From contig NZ_QXTJ01000002.1 in the NCBI RefSeq assembly GCF_003605735.1, positions 157,196-221,195 on the forward strand: a DNA stretch of 64,000 bases. The letters run 5' to 3'. Numbering within the stretch: the stretch's first letter is position 1; each line of letters starts with the position of its first letter. The DNA is from Pseudomonas sp. LS-2. GTDB lineage: Bacteria; Pseudomonadota; Gammaproteobacteria; Pseudomonadales; Pseudomonadaceae. The notes under the pieces are model-generated. The model saw only the letters and a program-made list of their open reading frames with translations, did not search any database and was not told the origin of the DNA. A program made the translations under genes and the position numbers. Positions 17,227-25,579 of the stretch are shown here, one piece after another.

Positions 17227-18003
17227 TCAGGATCGTGCTCGCCCAAGCCAGATGTCTGCCGCCGCGAGCGGGGTCAGGCCTTCACGACAGATCAGATGAT
17301 CAAGCTCACTAATCACGGCATTGCCGAGTGTCAGGCGAGTGAGTCGCTCCAGCAGCTCATCAGGCATTCCTAGGGCGATGTGCTCCTTGACGATAAGCGT
17401 GGCGTCATCTTGTCCGCCGAGCAGCCCCTTAGGTTCGGACAGCGGGCGGATACTGAACCGATGATGAAGGAACTGCGGGTGCCACAGCGGCACGACTACC
17501 CATTCATGGTGTTCAACGGCATTTTCAAAACGCTTGAAACAGTCTTCCTGAGTACCGTTTTCAAAGTGGTAACCGGCAGCCCCGAGACCGTATTGCTCAA
17601 TCATTGCCCGAGAGAAGCGACTGATCCCCGCTCCGGGATTGATACCCTGAATCAGATGACTCATTCGTGCAGCTATCTCTGGGCGAAGCAAGTCGCTCAC
17701 CGAAGCCACTTTGTCGACGGGCACGTAGTCGGGTACCCCCCAAATGCAGTAGGGCTGGTACAGCACACCAAGGTAACGCGTTTCATGGGCATACGGCGCC
17801 AGGTAGCCGCCGTGACTATCTGGCAGCCAAGCCGATACCAGCATGTCGACCTCGCCAGCGCCATAACGCTGGAACATCTCCTCGTGCGGTGAGGCGCTGG
17901 AGACTACCGAATAGCCGTGGGCTTCCAGAATACGTTGCACTACAGCCGCACTCGCGGCATGAAAGCTTAAATCGATGTGGCCCAAGCGAATCAGAGGTTT
18001 CAT
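17227..18003 (-). CDS. OpuAC-like substrate-binding protein without signal peptide
   Basis: A 258-residue protein with the fold of glycine-betaine/choline-type ABC binding proteins (IRLGHIDLSFHAASAAVVQR, EVDMLVSAWLPDSHGGYLAP, WVVVPLWHPQFLHHRFSIRP). The aromatic-rich patches resemble the quaternary-amine cage, but the ligand is not known. There is no signal peptide or lipobox and no permease or ATPase gene nearby, so it may act in the cytosol or as a sensor. The ATG at 18003 is preferred over 18021 because GGTGA precedes it. It follows the royal-jelly-like gene by 14 bases, so the two should be co-translated. Confidence 0.82.
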   Translation of the reverse strand: MKPLIRLGHIDLSFHAASAAVVQRILEAHGYSVVSSASPHEEMFQRYGAGEVDMLVSAWLPDSHGGYLAPYAHETRYLGVLYQPYCIWGVPDYVPVDKVASVSDLLRPEIAARMSHLIQGINPGAGISRFSRAMIEQYGLGAAGYHFENGTQEDCFKRFENAVEHHEWVVVPLWHPQFLHHRFSIRPLSEPKGLLGGQDDATLIVKEHIALGMPDELLERLTRLTLGNAVISELDHLICREGLTPLAAADIWLGRARS

Positions 18004-18017
18004 GTTCACCGCCGTTA

Positions 18018-19205
18018 TCAATGGGTTGGCGCCGGAGCGGCATCAATCTTCACCCGCAGCAAGCTGTAGGGCTTCACGCGCAGATCTTTGCCGTCGTGGA
18101 ATCCAGCCTGGCGTTGGAGCTGGTTCGCAGTAAAGTACAAGTATCCATCGGGACCGATGGACAGAGTGTCGGGCCACAACACACGTGGGTCGTGAACAAT
18201 GGTTTGCCAACTTCCGTCAGCCAGACGTTTGCGGATGCCATTGTGTTCATAGTCCCCAGCGTACACTGCGCCTTTGGCATCGGCTTCAAGACCGTCGGAG
18301 GCACCTTTTTCGCCGAGATCCTTCACAGCGGCTTCCAGTTGCTCCTCGGTCACATCAGGATTTCGCAGCAGATCAGTTGGCACCGAATAAAGGTGACGAC
18401 CGGAGAGCGGGCAGAAATAAAGCGTCTTGCCGTCACTCGACAGAGCAATGCCATCCGATGCAACGGTCAGGGTTTTAGCTTTTCCATCCGGTCCTTTGGT
18501 GATCAAGGCGGGTTGCCCTTCGACCACCGGAATGAAATCGGGATCTGGAGACGTTGATTTCGCCCCGCTCAAACGCCGCACGGCCTTACCGGTGGCGATA
18601 TCCATCACAATGATTGCACCTGGGCCGGAGACCGAAGAGTCAGTCACGTAGACCGTGCCTTCCTTGCCGTTGCGAAAGTCAAAACGCATATCGTTGACGT
18701 AGGTGCTCGGGAGGATCACGTCGGCCGGGAATACCAGCGTCTTGACGACCTTGTTGCTAGCCAAGTCAACAGCGACTAATTTCGCGCCGCCAGCTTTCGG
18801 GGCTGCAAAACCTGGAGCCGCTGTGTCGAGCAGCCAGACCCGGCCCTTGCCATCGGCAACCACACTTTGAACACTAATCAGGCCTTTGGCCGGATCTTTC
18901 GTATCCTCACGATTGAATGCCGCATCAGGATATGCGATCACCTTGCCGTCTCGAATTTCGCCTACCGTGAACGGCACGTCATCACCCCATTTCGGGTAGT
19001 TGACGAAAATGCGCCCGTTTTCAGCAACGGTGACGCCGGTGGGCATTGCGTCATGGAAACTAAATACCTGCTCCAGTTCGCCAACGGTCTTTTCAGAAGG
19101 TGCGGAGGATGGCAGCTGATGTGCGTCGGCGGCGAAGCTGGTTTGACTTACGGCGGCTATGGCAAGTGCAAGAGCTGTTCCGAAAAATGGGTATTTCATA
19201 GACAT
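18018..19205 (-). CDS. Secreted major-royal-jelly/Yellow-like propeller protein
   Basis: A 395-residue exported protein: signal peptide 1-25 (ending SFAAD) and a six-bladed propeller of the MRJP/Yellow family over about residues 45-390 (PTGVTVAENGRIFVNYPKWG, DGKGRVWLLDTAAPG, STYVNDMRFDF, VYVTDSSVSGPGAIIVMDI). Insect relatives include dopachrome-conversion proteins and bacterial relatives include SMP-30-like lactonases; the activity here is unknown. GGGAGC lies before the ATG. It is the middle gene of a likely operon: MDR reductase, this protein, OpuAC-like protein. A second MRJP-type gene lies at 28564. Confidence 0.87.
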   Translation of the reverse strand: MSMKYPFFGTALALAIAAVSQTSFAADAHQLPSSAPSEKTVGELEQVFSFHDAMPTGVTVAENGRIFVNYPKWGDDVPFTVGEIRDGKVIAYPDAAFNREDTKDPAKGLISVQSVVADGKGRVWLLDTAAPGFAAPKAGGAKLVAVDLASNKVVKTLVFPADVILPSTYVNDMRFDFRNGKEGTVYVTDSSVSGPGAIIVMDIATGKAVRRLSGAKSTSPDPDFIPVVEGQPALITKGPDGKAKTLTVASDGIALSSDGKTLYFCPLSGRHLYSVPTDLLRNPDVTEEQLEAAVKDLGEKGASDGLEADAKGAVYAGDYEHNGIRKRLADGSWQTIVHDPRVLWPDTLSIGPDGYLYFTANQLQRQAGFHDGKDLRVKPYSLLRVKIDAAPAPTH

Positions 19206-19257
19206 GAATGGGCTCCCTGACCTGCCGAAGCAGGCCAGTCAATATTGTGCGTGAGGA

Positions 19258-20271
19258 TTAGAAACCTTCGAGAACGATCTTGCCGGTCGCTTTGCCGCTT
19301 TCGATCAACGCATGGGCACGGCGCAGGTTTTCGGCATTTATCGCGCCAAAATGTTCGCCGAGGGTGGTTTTCAAGACACCCTGATCGATCAGCTTGGCTA
19401 CGCGATTGAGTAGACGATGTTGTTCGATCATATCCGGCGTCTCAAACAGCGATCGTGTGAACATCAGCTCCCAATGCAGCGACAGCGATTTACGCTTCAA
19501 TGGCATGACATCAAGGCTTTCCGGATCATCGATCAGAGCTAGTTGACCTTGCGGACGCAAGGCTTCAATCAGTTGAGGCAAGTAGCTGCCGGTATGAGTC
19601 AGGCTGATGACGTGACTGACTTCACTGACCCCAATCTTCTCCAACTGCGCCACTAGTGGCTGGCCGTGATCGATCACATGGTGAGCGCCTAAAGTTTTGA
19701 CCCATTCACGTGTCTGGTCGCGGGAAGCGGTACCAATGACTGTGAGCTTTGTCAGCTTGCGAGCCAATTGAACGAGAATTGAGCCCACGCCACCGCCTGC
19801 GCCGATAATCAGGAGGCTGTCGCCTTCGCCTCCGCCTTCTGCGACACCCAGGCGATCAAACAAAAGCTCCCAAGCCGTGATTGAAGTGAGAGGCAAGGCT
19901 GCCGCATGTGCATTGTCGAGGGATTGCGGCTTGAGCCCAACAATGCGCTCATCCACCACGTGAAACTCGCTATAACTTCCCGGGCGAGCGATGGAGCCGG
20001 CGTAGAAAACCTCATCACCAGTTTTGAAAAGCGTGACGTCGCTCCCCACGCCTCGGACGATACCAACTGCGTCCCACCCAAGAACTTTCGGCTCGGACGC
20101 ACTTGCGGCAGCGCGAACCCGAACCTTGGTGTCTACAGGATTTACTGAGATGGCTTTCACCTCAATGAGCAAGTCACGCGGGCCAGGAGTGGGTATGGGC
20201 AAATCCATATCGATGAGAGACTGTGGATCTTCAATTGGCAATGCTTGCTGGGTGTAGACGACAGCTTTCAT
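19258..20271 (-). CDS. MDR-family NADPH-dependent reductase (zinc-type ADH-like)
   Basis: A 337-residue medium-chain reductase similar to quinone oxidoreductases. N-terminal GroES-like domain (SVNPVDTKVRVRA, LGWDAVGIVRGVGSDV), Rossmann domain with IIGAGGGVGSILVQLA for NADPH. The cysteine ligands of true zinc ADHs are absent, so it is probably metal-free and reduces quinones or activated alkenes. It is the first gene of the minus-strand run with the MRJP-like and OpuAC-like genes (52-base gap). A perfect palindrome lies 55 bases upstream of the start. A HxlR gene lies farther upstream on the same strand. Confidence 0.9.
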   Translation of the reverse strand: MKAVVYTQQALPIEDPQSLIDMDLPIPTPGPRDLLIEVKAISVNPVDTKVRVRAAASASEPKVLGWDAVGIVRGVGSDVTLFKTGDEVFYAGSIARPGSYSEFHVVDERIVGLKPQSLDNAHAAALPLTSITAWELLFDRLGVAEGGGEGDSLLIIGAGGGVGSILVQLARKLTKLTVIGTASRDQTREWVKTLGAHHVIDHGQPLVAQLEKIGVSEVSHVISLTHTGSYLPQLIEALRPQGQLALIDDPESLDVMPLKRKSLSLHWELMFTRSLFETPDMIEQHRLLNRVAKLIDQGVLKTTLGEHFGAINAENLRRAHALIESGKATGKIVLEGF

Positions 20272-20325
20272 AGTGGCAGTCCTTTTTCAGACGAAGAATG
20301 CGGAATACTTGTTCTTATCTTGTCT

Positions 20326-20339
20326 TTCGTCTAGACGAA
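20326..20339 (-). promoter_or_regulatory. Perfect palindrome upstream of MDR operon
   Basis: TTCGTCTAGACGAA, 14 bases, perfect. A further half-site AGACGAAG lies at 20289-20297, nearer the gene. Probably an operator for an unidentified regulator of the MDR/MRJP/OpuAC operon. Confidence 0.5.
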
Positions 20340-20490
20340 GGAAAACCGTCGGATCTGATTAACTCTTTCACCGTTTCCGTGAAAATCTCATTTCGGCGAG
20401 GATCAGGTACGGGTTCTGCCTAGATCCAATGCGCCAGTTGGGATGAAGCTGAAATGGATGGGCACAGTGCTGGTAATGTGTGGCTGATAG

Positions 20491-20895
20491 TTAGCGTGAA
20501 TGGACGGACGGCCTGGCCACGTCATGCTGTTGAGCGTCAAAGTTGCCCTGAGCGTGCAGCAGCTCAGCTTGGTGTAGACGAATCCAATCAAACAAAGCCT
20601 GCAGCGGGATTTCAAAGGATTTCCCCAACGGAGTGAGGCTGTACTCCACTGTCACGGGAGCGGTGTCGTTAACCCTACGATTGACCATCCCATTTCGCTC
20701 TAGGCCTCTTAAATTATGGGCGAGCATTTTCTGAGAAATACCCTCGATAGACCGGCGTATCTCATTGAATCGCAAAGGTCCCTTCAATAGTCCGTAAATA
20801 ATCAACGTGACCCATTTATCGGTGACCTGCAAATCTGCAAGCAGCTCTCTGCCTTGGCAAGGCGCCAGGGAAATTGGAGTTTCTTTTGGCGGCAC
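20491..20895 (-). CDS. HxlR-family transcriptional regulator
   Basis: A 134-residue winged-helix regulator: DKWVTLIIYGLLKGPLRFNE, then IEGISQKMLAHNLRGLERNG, and VEYSLTPLGKSFEIPLQAL, all typical of HxlR/YodB proteins, which often sense quinones or aldehydes through a Cys. One Cys is present (Cys13). The start is GTG with AGG eight bases before it. The ribosome-binding site overlaps an inverted repeat, which fits autoregulation. The likely target is the divergent MDR reductase gene. Confidence 0.9.
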   Translation of the reverse strand: MPPKETPISLAPCQGRELLADLQVTDKWVTLIIYGLLKGPLRFNEIRRSIEGISQKMLAHNLRGLERNGMVNRRVNDTAPVTVEYSLTPLGKSFEIPLQALFDWIRLHQAELLHAQGNFDAQQHDVARPSVHSR

Positions 20896-20899
20896 AGTA

Positions 20900-20923
20900 G
20901 TTACCTCCAGGTAACCTAGTTAC
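20900..20923. promoter_or_regulatory. Probable HxlR operator, three GTTAC half-sites
   Basis: GTTACCTCCAGGTAAC (20900-20915) is a perfect inverted repeat with a CC centre; GTAACCTAGTTAC (20911-20923) adds a third half-site. Another GTAAC lies at 20981, just before the reductase start codon. The site covers the hxlR ribosome-binding site and lies upstream of a possible reductase promoter (TTGTCG 20938, TATTCT 20960). Confidence 0.6.
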
Positions 20924-20990
20924 GGACACGTGCCTAATTGTCGCCAGATTCTCATCGGATATTCTAGATTTTTATTACGGGTAACCGGTG

Positions 20991-21914
20991 ATGGTTCAGA
21001 CAATGAGAGCAGTGGTGGTTGAAGGTGAAGGTGGTCCGGAGCTGCTGCAGGTGCGCGAACTGAAACGGCCAGTAGCCGGACCTGGGGAAGTGGTGGTCAA
21101 AGTTGAATACGGATCGGTAAACGCCGTTGATCGGCGTGTCAGGGAGGGTTATCTGAGGGAGTATGCACCTCGCCCCTATACAGCCGGGTCAGATTTCTCA
21201 GGAGTCGTTGAGGAAGCTGGTGAGGGGGCAGATCTTCCACCCGGCACTCGTGTCTTCGGGGGGCTGATGCCGAACACTGGAGGCTACGCCGAATACGTCA
21301 AGATCGATGCCGTCAATCTTGCCCGCATTCCGGATAATGTCAGTTTCCAGCAGGCTGCTTCGTTGCCCGTAGCTGGCCTGACAGCGTGGTCGGCAATCAT
21401 TGCTCTAGGGAAACTGGGGCCGGGCCAGAAAGTGCTCATTCAGGGCGCCTCTGGTGGCGTGGGTCATCTTGCAGTGCAGATGGCGCATCACTTGAAGGCA
21501 CATGTCATTGGCGTGGCATCAGCACCAAACCTTGGTTTCGTACGATCACTTGGAGCCAACGAGGCGTTAAATTATGCGGATTCAAATTACACTCAATTGC
21601 TGAGTGATTTGGATTTGGTCATAGATGGCGTGAGTGCCGAGAGCATCGCTTCGATCTACCCTGCAGTGAAGCCTGGCGGACGAGTATTTAGCTTATTTGA
21701 CCTGCCCCCTACTGCGCCTGATGGAGTGACCGCCGAGTTCCTTGCAGGCGGAACTGGACCTGGAACCGTGCGAGAAAAGCTCGAAAATCTGATCGACATG
21801 GTGAGTTCCGGGAGCCTGACTCCTTACATCTCCGAGATATTCGCCTTGGAGTTGGCCGGGCTCGCCCAAGAATCACCTCGCCGGGGTAAGGTTCTGATAA
21901 ACCCACGATATTAA
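20991..21914 (+). CDS. MDR-family NADP-dependent quinone-type oxidoreductase
   Basis: A 307-residue MDR protein: GroES-like domain (SVNAVDRRVREGYLREY, AGSDFSGVVEEAGEGADLPP) and Rossmann domain with IQGASGGVGHLAVQMA. No zinc-ligand cysteines, so quinone or enone reduction is the likely reaction. A GTG-ATG pair lies at the start; I chose the ATG at 20991. It is divergent from the HxlR gene with an intervening inverted repeat, the classic layout for a quinone-sensing switch. Confidence 0.9.
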   Translation: MVQTMRAVVVEGEGGPELLQVRELKRPVAGPGEVVVKVEYGSVNAVDRRVREGYLREYAPRPYTAGSDFSGVVEEAGEGADLPPGTRVFGGLMPNTGGYAEYVKIDAVNLARIPDNVSFQQAASLPVAGLTAWSAIIALGKLGPGQKVLIQGASGGVGHLAVQMAHHLKAHVIGVASAPNLGFVRSLGANEALNYADSNYTQLLSDLDLVIDGVSAESIASIYPAVKPGGRVFSLFDLPPTAPDGVTAEFLAGGTGPGTVREKLENLIDMVSSGSLTPYISEIFALELAGLAQESPRRGKVLINPRY

Positions 21915-21983
21915 TGTCACCTATTACCAACGGCGCTGAGCATCAATAGTTTTCACAGCTTGCGCGTTGTTGATCACACCCGC

Positions 21984-22964
21984 TCATTTGAGCGGGCTCG
22001 CGGAAGCTGTTTTTTTACGTGCTCCCATGCTGACGAACAGGATGCCTCCGGCGATGGCCACTACACCAATGGTCAGGGAGATTGTCATGTGTTCCCCGAG
22101 TGTGATGACCGATACCAACAATCCAACGATGGGCACACCAAGCATGGCTGAGGACATGCTTGTGGTGGATAGCCACATGCTCGCAGCGTTGACCGCACAG
22201 AAGCAAAAAGCAGTAGCGAGTGGGCCCACGAATAAGATGATTTCCCAGAAAGACCGGGAGCCATCACCTGTGAAGGGGCCCTCGATCATATGAGCGAGAA
22301 CGAGCAACGGAACCGCCGCAATACACATTTGCCAAGGGGCGAGCTGATAGGCGCTGGATTTTCCTTTGTAATGGCGCAAATGGAGAATGCAGAGTGCCCA
22401 GCAGAATGATGCAGCGAGCAGTAAAAGATTCGCCTTCATAACGGCGTGATCACCCCAGTCGAGCGCCAAGGGATTGAACAACATCGAGACTCCCACGATC
22501 CCCAGAAGCGTTCCGAAAAGTTGCGATCGGCTCAGCCTTTCCTTGAAGAAAAACACAGCAGCCGGCGTGACCCACAGAGGGGTGGTATACGCGAGCACGG
22601 CGGATCGGCCAGCAGGGATTTCTGCCATGGCAATCGATCCCAGGACGGTGAAAGCCAACATCTGCAGTAAACCCACGCTAAGCAGCAGTGGGATGTCTTG
22701 CCGGCTCGGCAGCTTGAGGGTACCGGTCAATAGTTGTAAGGCAAACAATGTCGCGGCACCGGTCACGAATCGTGCTGCTGAAAACCAAATTGGAGTGATG
22801 TGAGACAGCCCGGATTTCATGACCGGCCAATTGGCTCCCCAAATCAGGATGGCAACGACCAGTAAGGTCACGCCCTTGGTCCGGTTGGAGAAGACGGTTA
22901 CACCCATTGCCTGTTGCGGGCTTGTGACGCCGGTGCCGCTACAGTGATCGCTCGTGTTTCTCAT
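21984..22964 (-). CDS. EamA/DMT-family transporter
   Basis: A 326-residue inner-membrane protein with about ten transmembrane segments in two EamA repeats ([20 protein letters not shown]; later [20 protein letters not shown]). Members export amino acids and other metabolites. The frame extends to 23042, but that would overlap the divergent regulator's upstream region, and the ATG at 22964 has GGATAGGG before it. Divergent from an Lrp/AsnC gene, 134 bases apart; this pairing usually means amino-acid export under Lrp control. Confidence 0.88.
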   Translation of the reverse strand: MRNTSDHCSGTGVTSPQQAMGVTVFSNRTKGVTLLVVAILIWGANWPVMKSGLSHITPIWFSAARFVTGAATLFALQLLTGTLKLPSRQDIPLLLSVGLLQMLAFTVLGSIAMAEIPAGRSAVLAYTTPLWVTPAAVFFFKERLSRSQLFGTLLGIVGVSMLFNPLALDWGDHAVMKANLLLLAASFCWALCILHLRHYKGKSSAYQLAPWQMCIAAVPLLVLAHMIEGPFTGDGSRSFWEIILFVGPLATAFCFCAVNAASMWLSTTSMSSAMLGVPIVGLLVSVITLGEHMTISLTIGVVAIAGGILFVSMGARKKTASASPLK

Positions 22965-23098
22965 TGCCCTATCCCCACAAGTGTGATGAAGATATTTTAA
23001 ATTGCGGACGCCAGAGAAATTCTCTGAAGTCCGAAGCAACACGAGCTGTGTCAGTAAAAAAATTCTTTGAAAATAGCTTTTTGGAGATTAATTTCCTT

Positions 23099-23593
23099 AT
23101 GACCCGATTGGACAGGACTGACATCAACATCCTAAACATGTTGCAGGATGATGCCCGGATCACTAACGCTGAACTGGCTCGTTCGGTCAATCTATCGCCC
23201 ACGCCGTGCTTCAACAGAGTCAAGGCGATGCAGGAGAAAGGGTTGATCCGTCAGCAGGTGACTCTTTTGGATCCAGAACCCCTAGGCCTTCACTTGAACG
23301 TGTTTATCCACGTCAGTCTCGAAAAGCAGGTGATTGAGGTATTGGCTCGATTCGAGGCCGCAATTGCCGAACGTCCCGAGGTCATGGAATGCTATTTGAT
23401 GTCCGGCGATGCTGACTACCTAATCAGGGTGCTCGTCTCGTCGATTCAAGATCTGGAGCGTTTTATCCTGGAGCACCTCAGCAAAATCCCGGGAGTCGCC
23501 AACATTCGCTCCAGCTTTGCGCTAAAGCAGGTGAGGTACAAGACCGCGCTTCCGTTGCCTCCGAATGGTATGACCCTATTGAGCAAGCGCTGA
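23099..23593 (+). CDS. Lrp/AsnC-family regulator
   Basis: A 164-residue feast/famine regulator. N-terminal HTH ([39 protein letters not shown]), then the RAM ligand domain ([20 protein letters not shown]). The frame is open upstream to 22964, but the family start is the ATG at 23099, preceded by TTGGAG. Probably controls the divergent EamA exporter in response to an amino acid. Confidence 0.92.
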   Translation: MTRLDRTDINILNMLQDDARITNAELARSVNLSPTPCFNRVKAMQEKGLIRQQVTLLDPEPLGLHLNVFIHVSLEKQVIEVLARFEAAIAERPEVMECYLMSGDADYLIRVLVSSIQDLERFILEHLSKIPGVANIRSSFALKQVRYKTALPLPPNGMTLLSKR

Positions 23594-23786
23594 CAATATT
23601 TTCTAGAGCCTTGCACGAGATCAGTATGTTGGCCTAAGTCATGGATGTTGGTTCACCGCCCTGTTCTTAGCAGTGGCGCCCTCTGCTATGTCGATGGGAC
23701 AGTCGAGGAATCAACGAGATAGATCAGCCGATATTTTTCGCTCAGTCCCCGCTGGCTACATCTCTCAAAGAAACGGTATGATATCA

Positions 23787-23798
23787 AACCGATCGGTT
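23787..23798 (+). promoter_or_regulatory. TetR-type operator before the regulator gene
   Basis: AACCGATCGGTT, perfect 12-base palindrome, four bases after a possible -10 (TATGAT, 23777-23782). Matches the two sites before the metallo-beta-lactamase gene, so autorepression is likely. Confidence 0.7.
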
Positions 23799-23828
23799 CT
23801 TTAAGTTTTTCAACTCGCGAGATGTGTC

Positions 23829-24377
23829 ATGGGCAGACCCCGAAAATTCAGTCGAGAAGAAGTGCTCGAAAAGGCGCTCCCGGTGTTTTGGAAACATGGA
23901 TTTGCTGGGACGTCCCTGCAGCATTTGGAGCAGGCTACCGGGGTTAATAAATCAGGCCTGTACTCTGAGTTTCGAGACAAGGAAGACCTGTTTTTCAACG
24001 CTCTTGCTTACTACTACCAGCACAGAGGAGCACCTGAAATTCTGAGCGCACAACCTCTGGGGTGGGCCAATATTGAAAGCTTTTTGCGGCTGGGAGAAAG
24101 GCAAGAAAATGGGTGCACCGGGTGTTTTTCGGTCAACGCGCTGCGTGAAATCTCGACCCTGTCCGACGGCATACGCCAGCTTTTGATCGACAGCCACCGT
24201 CGCTTGATGCCTGAGGTGGTGGCGAACGTGCAAGCGGAGCAAACCAGGCTCCCGGCCGAGCTAATCGCCGACTTGGTGATGGTGTTCTTTTCTGGCGTTT
24301 GTGTTGAGAGCAGTCTGCAGACCAAGGACGCAGTCGATCCTGTCGGCCACTTCATGCAAGCGGTAAAGCTGCTTTAA
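23829..24377 (+). CDS. TetR/AcrR-family transcriptional regulator
   Basis: A 182-residue repressor. It opens GRPRKFSREEVLEKALPVFW and has the recognition segment TGVNKSGLYSEFRDKEDLFF. The ligand domain contains NGCTGCFSVNALREIS, with two Cys close together, which may be redox- or ligand-sensitive. Palindromes of the form AACCGATCGGTT lie before this gene and twice before the next gene, giving a readable regulon. The linked genes suggest it senses a lactone- or ester-type compound, but that is inference. Confidence 0.92.
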   Translation: MGRPRKFSREEVLEKALPVFWKHGFAGTSLQHLEQATGVNKSGLYSEFRDKEDLFFNALAYYYQHRGAPEILSAQPLGWANIESFLRLGERQENGCTGCFSVNALREISTLSDGIRQLLIDSHRRLMPEVVANVQAEQTRLPAELIADLVMVFFSGVCVESSLQTKDAVDPVGHFMQAVKLL

Positions 24378-24386
24378 ATTATTTTG

Positions 24387-24448
24387 AACGGATCGGTTTT
24401 TTATCTTGCCGACTCGCTGCTGGTAACCTATATTGAACCGGTCGGTTC
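24387..24448 (+). promoter_or_regulatory. Promoter of the lactonase-like gene with two TetR-type operators
   Basis: TTGCCG (24406-24411), 17-base spacer, TATATT (24429-24434). Upstream of -35: AACGGATCGGTT (24387-24398, one mismatch to the palindrome). Immediately after -10: GAACCGGTCGGTTC (24435-24448), perfect arms with a GT centre. The layout matches the GST promoter at 3828-3902. Confidence 0.75.
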
Positions 24449-24596
24449 TAAATAGTCTAGTGCCGCTCAAAGACCGGATCTGTCTGTCCTTTCCGGTTTT
24501 TCCATAACCCAGTTCATTTTCGGTCCCGTCGAGTGCTCAAAACTCGACGTTGGCGAAGCCTTGCCTCGATTAAGGGCAACCAGCAGGAGAATTACC

Positions 24597-25460
24597 ATGG
24601 CGTTGAAAATTCATCCCATCAATCTCGGCAACATGCAGCTCGACTCCAGTGGCCTGGTCCTGTTCCGTAACCCAGGTGAAACGGTGACGATTCCTGTTTT
24701 GGGATTTCTTATTACTGGTGGTGAGGAGCCGATTTTGGTGGACACTGGTTCGCGAAGCATCGAGCAGTACGCCGCTTTCGGTCTGCCTTACGAAGTAACT
24801 CCAGAGATGACACTTGAGTATCACCTTGCGCAACACGGTATGCGCATGAAGGACATCCGCCACATCCTCCATACCCATGCCCACATCGACCACGTCGGCA
24901 TGACGGATCTCTTCCCCATGGCAACCACCGTAGGCATCTCGCGCCGCGAGCTGGAGTTCGCAGCTTCCGGAATTATGGGCCCGCTGATGTACACCGCGGC
25001 CGACACCAAGCATCTGATTGATCGTCTGCATACTCGTGGTGCGATTCGTTTGTTCGATGTCGACGGCACTTTTGAAGAAGAGGTCATTCCCGGAGTCGCT
25101 GTTCGCCTTTCGGGTGGCCATACCCCAGGCTCCCTGTCGATCCTCGTCGAGACAGACGAAGGTATGGCTAACATCTGTGGTGATATTGCCTACAACCTCC
25201 AGGACCAATTGATTGACCCGATCCTTGATCAGGCCGCGCACGAGCCAACTATTACTGCGAACCGTGCAATGTCGACTCTTGAAGAAAAGAAAGCGCTCAA
25301 GCGCGCCCTTGCGGACAGCAAGTTCTTGCTGCCTAGCCACGACGTCCCAGCGCTTATTCGTAACGGGAAAGTAGTGGGCGTGATGAACGATGCGATTTCC
25401 AATCCCAAGGCCGATGTAACCCACGCTGCCAATTACACCCTGATTGAAGGCAAGGCATGA
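24597..25460 (+). CDS. Metallo-beta-lactamase-fold hydrolase, AHL-lactonase-like family
   Basis: A 287-residue cytosolic hydrolase. Zinc motif HTHAHIDHVG (HxHxDH, about residues 92-99), a second His in GGHTPGSLSILV and the bridging Asp in ICGDIAYN. The order and spacing fit the N-acyl-homoserine-lactonase/AttM-like group, but the family also contains enzymes for other lactones and esters, so quorum quenching is only a possibility. CAGGAGA precedes the ATG. Its TGA overlaps the ATG of a 35-residue ORF (ATGA), then comes an MFS gene: one operon under the upstream TetR. Confidence 0.88.
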   Translation: MALKIHPINLGNMQLDSSGLVLFRNPGETVTIPVLGFLITGGEEPILVDTGSRSIEQYAAFGLPYEVTPEMTLEYHLAQHGMRMKDIRHILHTHAHIDHVGMTDLFPMATTVGISRRELEFAASGIMGPLMYTAADTKHLIDRLHTRGAIRLFDVDGTFEEEVIPGVAVRLSGGHTPGSLSILVETDEGMANICGDIAYNLQDQLIDPILDQAAHEPTITANRAMSTLEEKKALKRALADSKFLLPSHDVPALIRNGKVVGVMNDAISNPKADVTHAANYTLIEGKA

Positions 25461-25564
25461 CGGCAGTCGTTACTGCATCCGCTCGCCCTTGGCGAGCGGT
25501 ACGTTTCGCGGTGGGCATGGCGATATTTGGTTTCGGCGCATGCCTGTTGATCAGTGGACTTTGA
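25457..25564 (+). CDS. Possible 35-residue membrane mini-protein, translationally coupled
   Basis: Starts with an ATGA overlap to the lactonase-like gene and ends 15 bases before the MFS start. The product is basic at the N-terminus (ASARPWRAVRFAVG) and continues with one hydrophobic segment (MAIFGFGACLLISGL), so it would be a single-span inner-membrane peptide. I do not recognise it. The overlap and the clean fit between two genes are the reasons to call it; the lack of its own ribosome-binding site fits coupling. It could also be chance. Confidence 0.45.
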   Translation: MTAVVTASARPWRAVRFAVGMAIFGFGACLLISGL

Positions 25565-25579
25565 TGAGTTGAATTCGCC

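Noticed and set aside
17667..18557. 296-residue plus-strand frame
   Set aside because: Antisense to the OpuAC-like and MRJP-like genes; product has no domain pattern.
24570..25424. 284-residue minus-strand frame
   Set aside because: Antisense to the metallo-beta-lactamase gene, which has clear zinc motifs.
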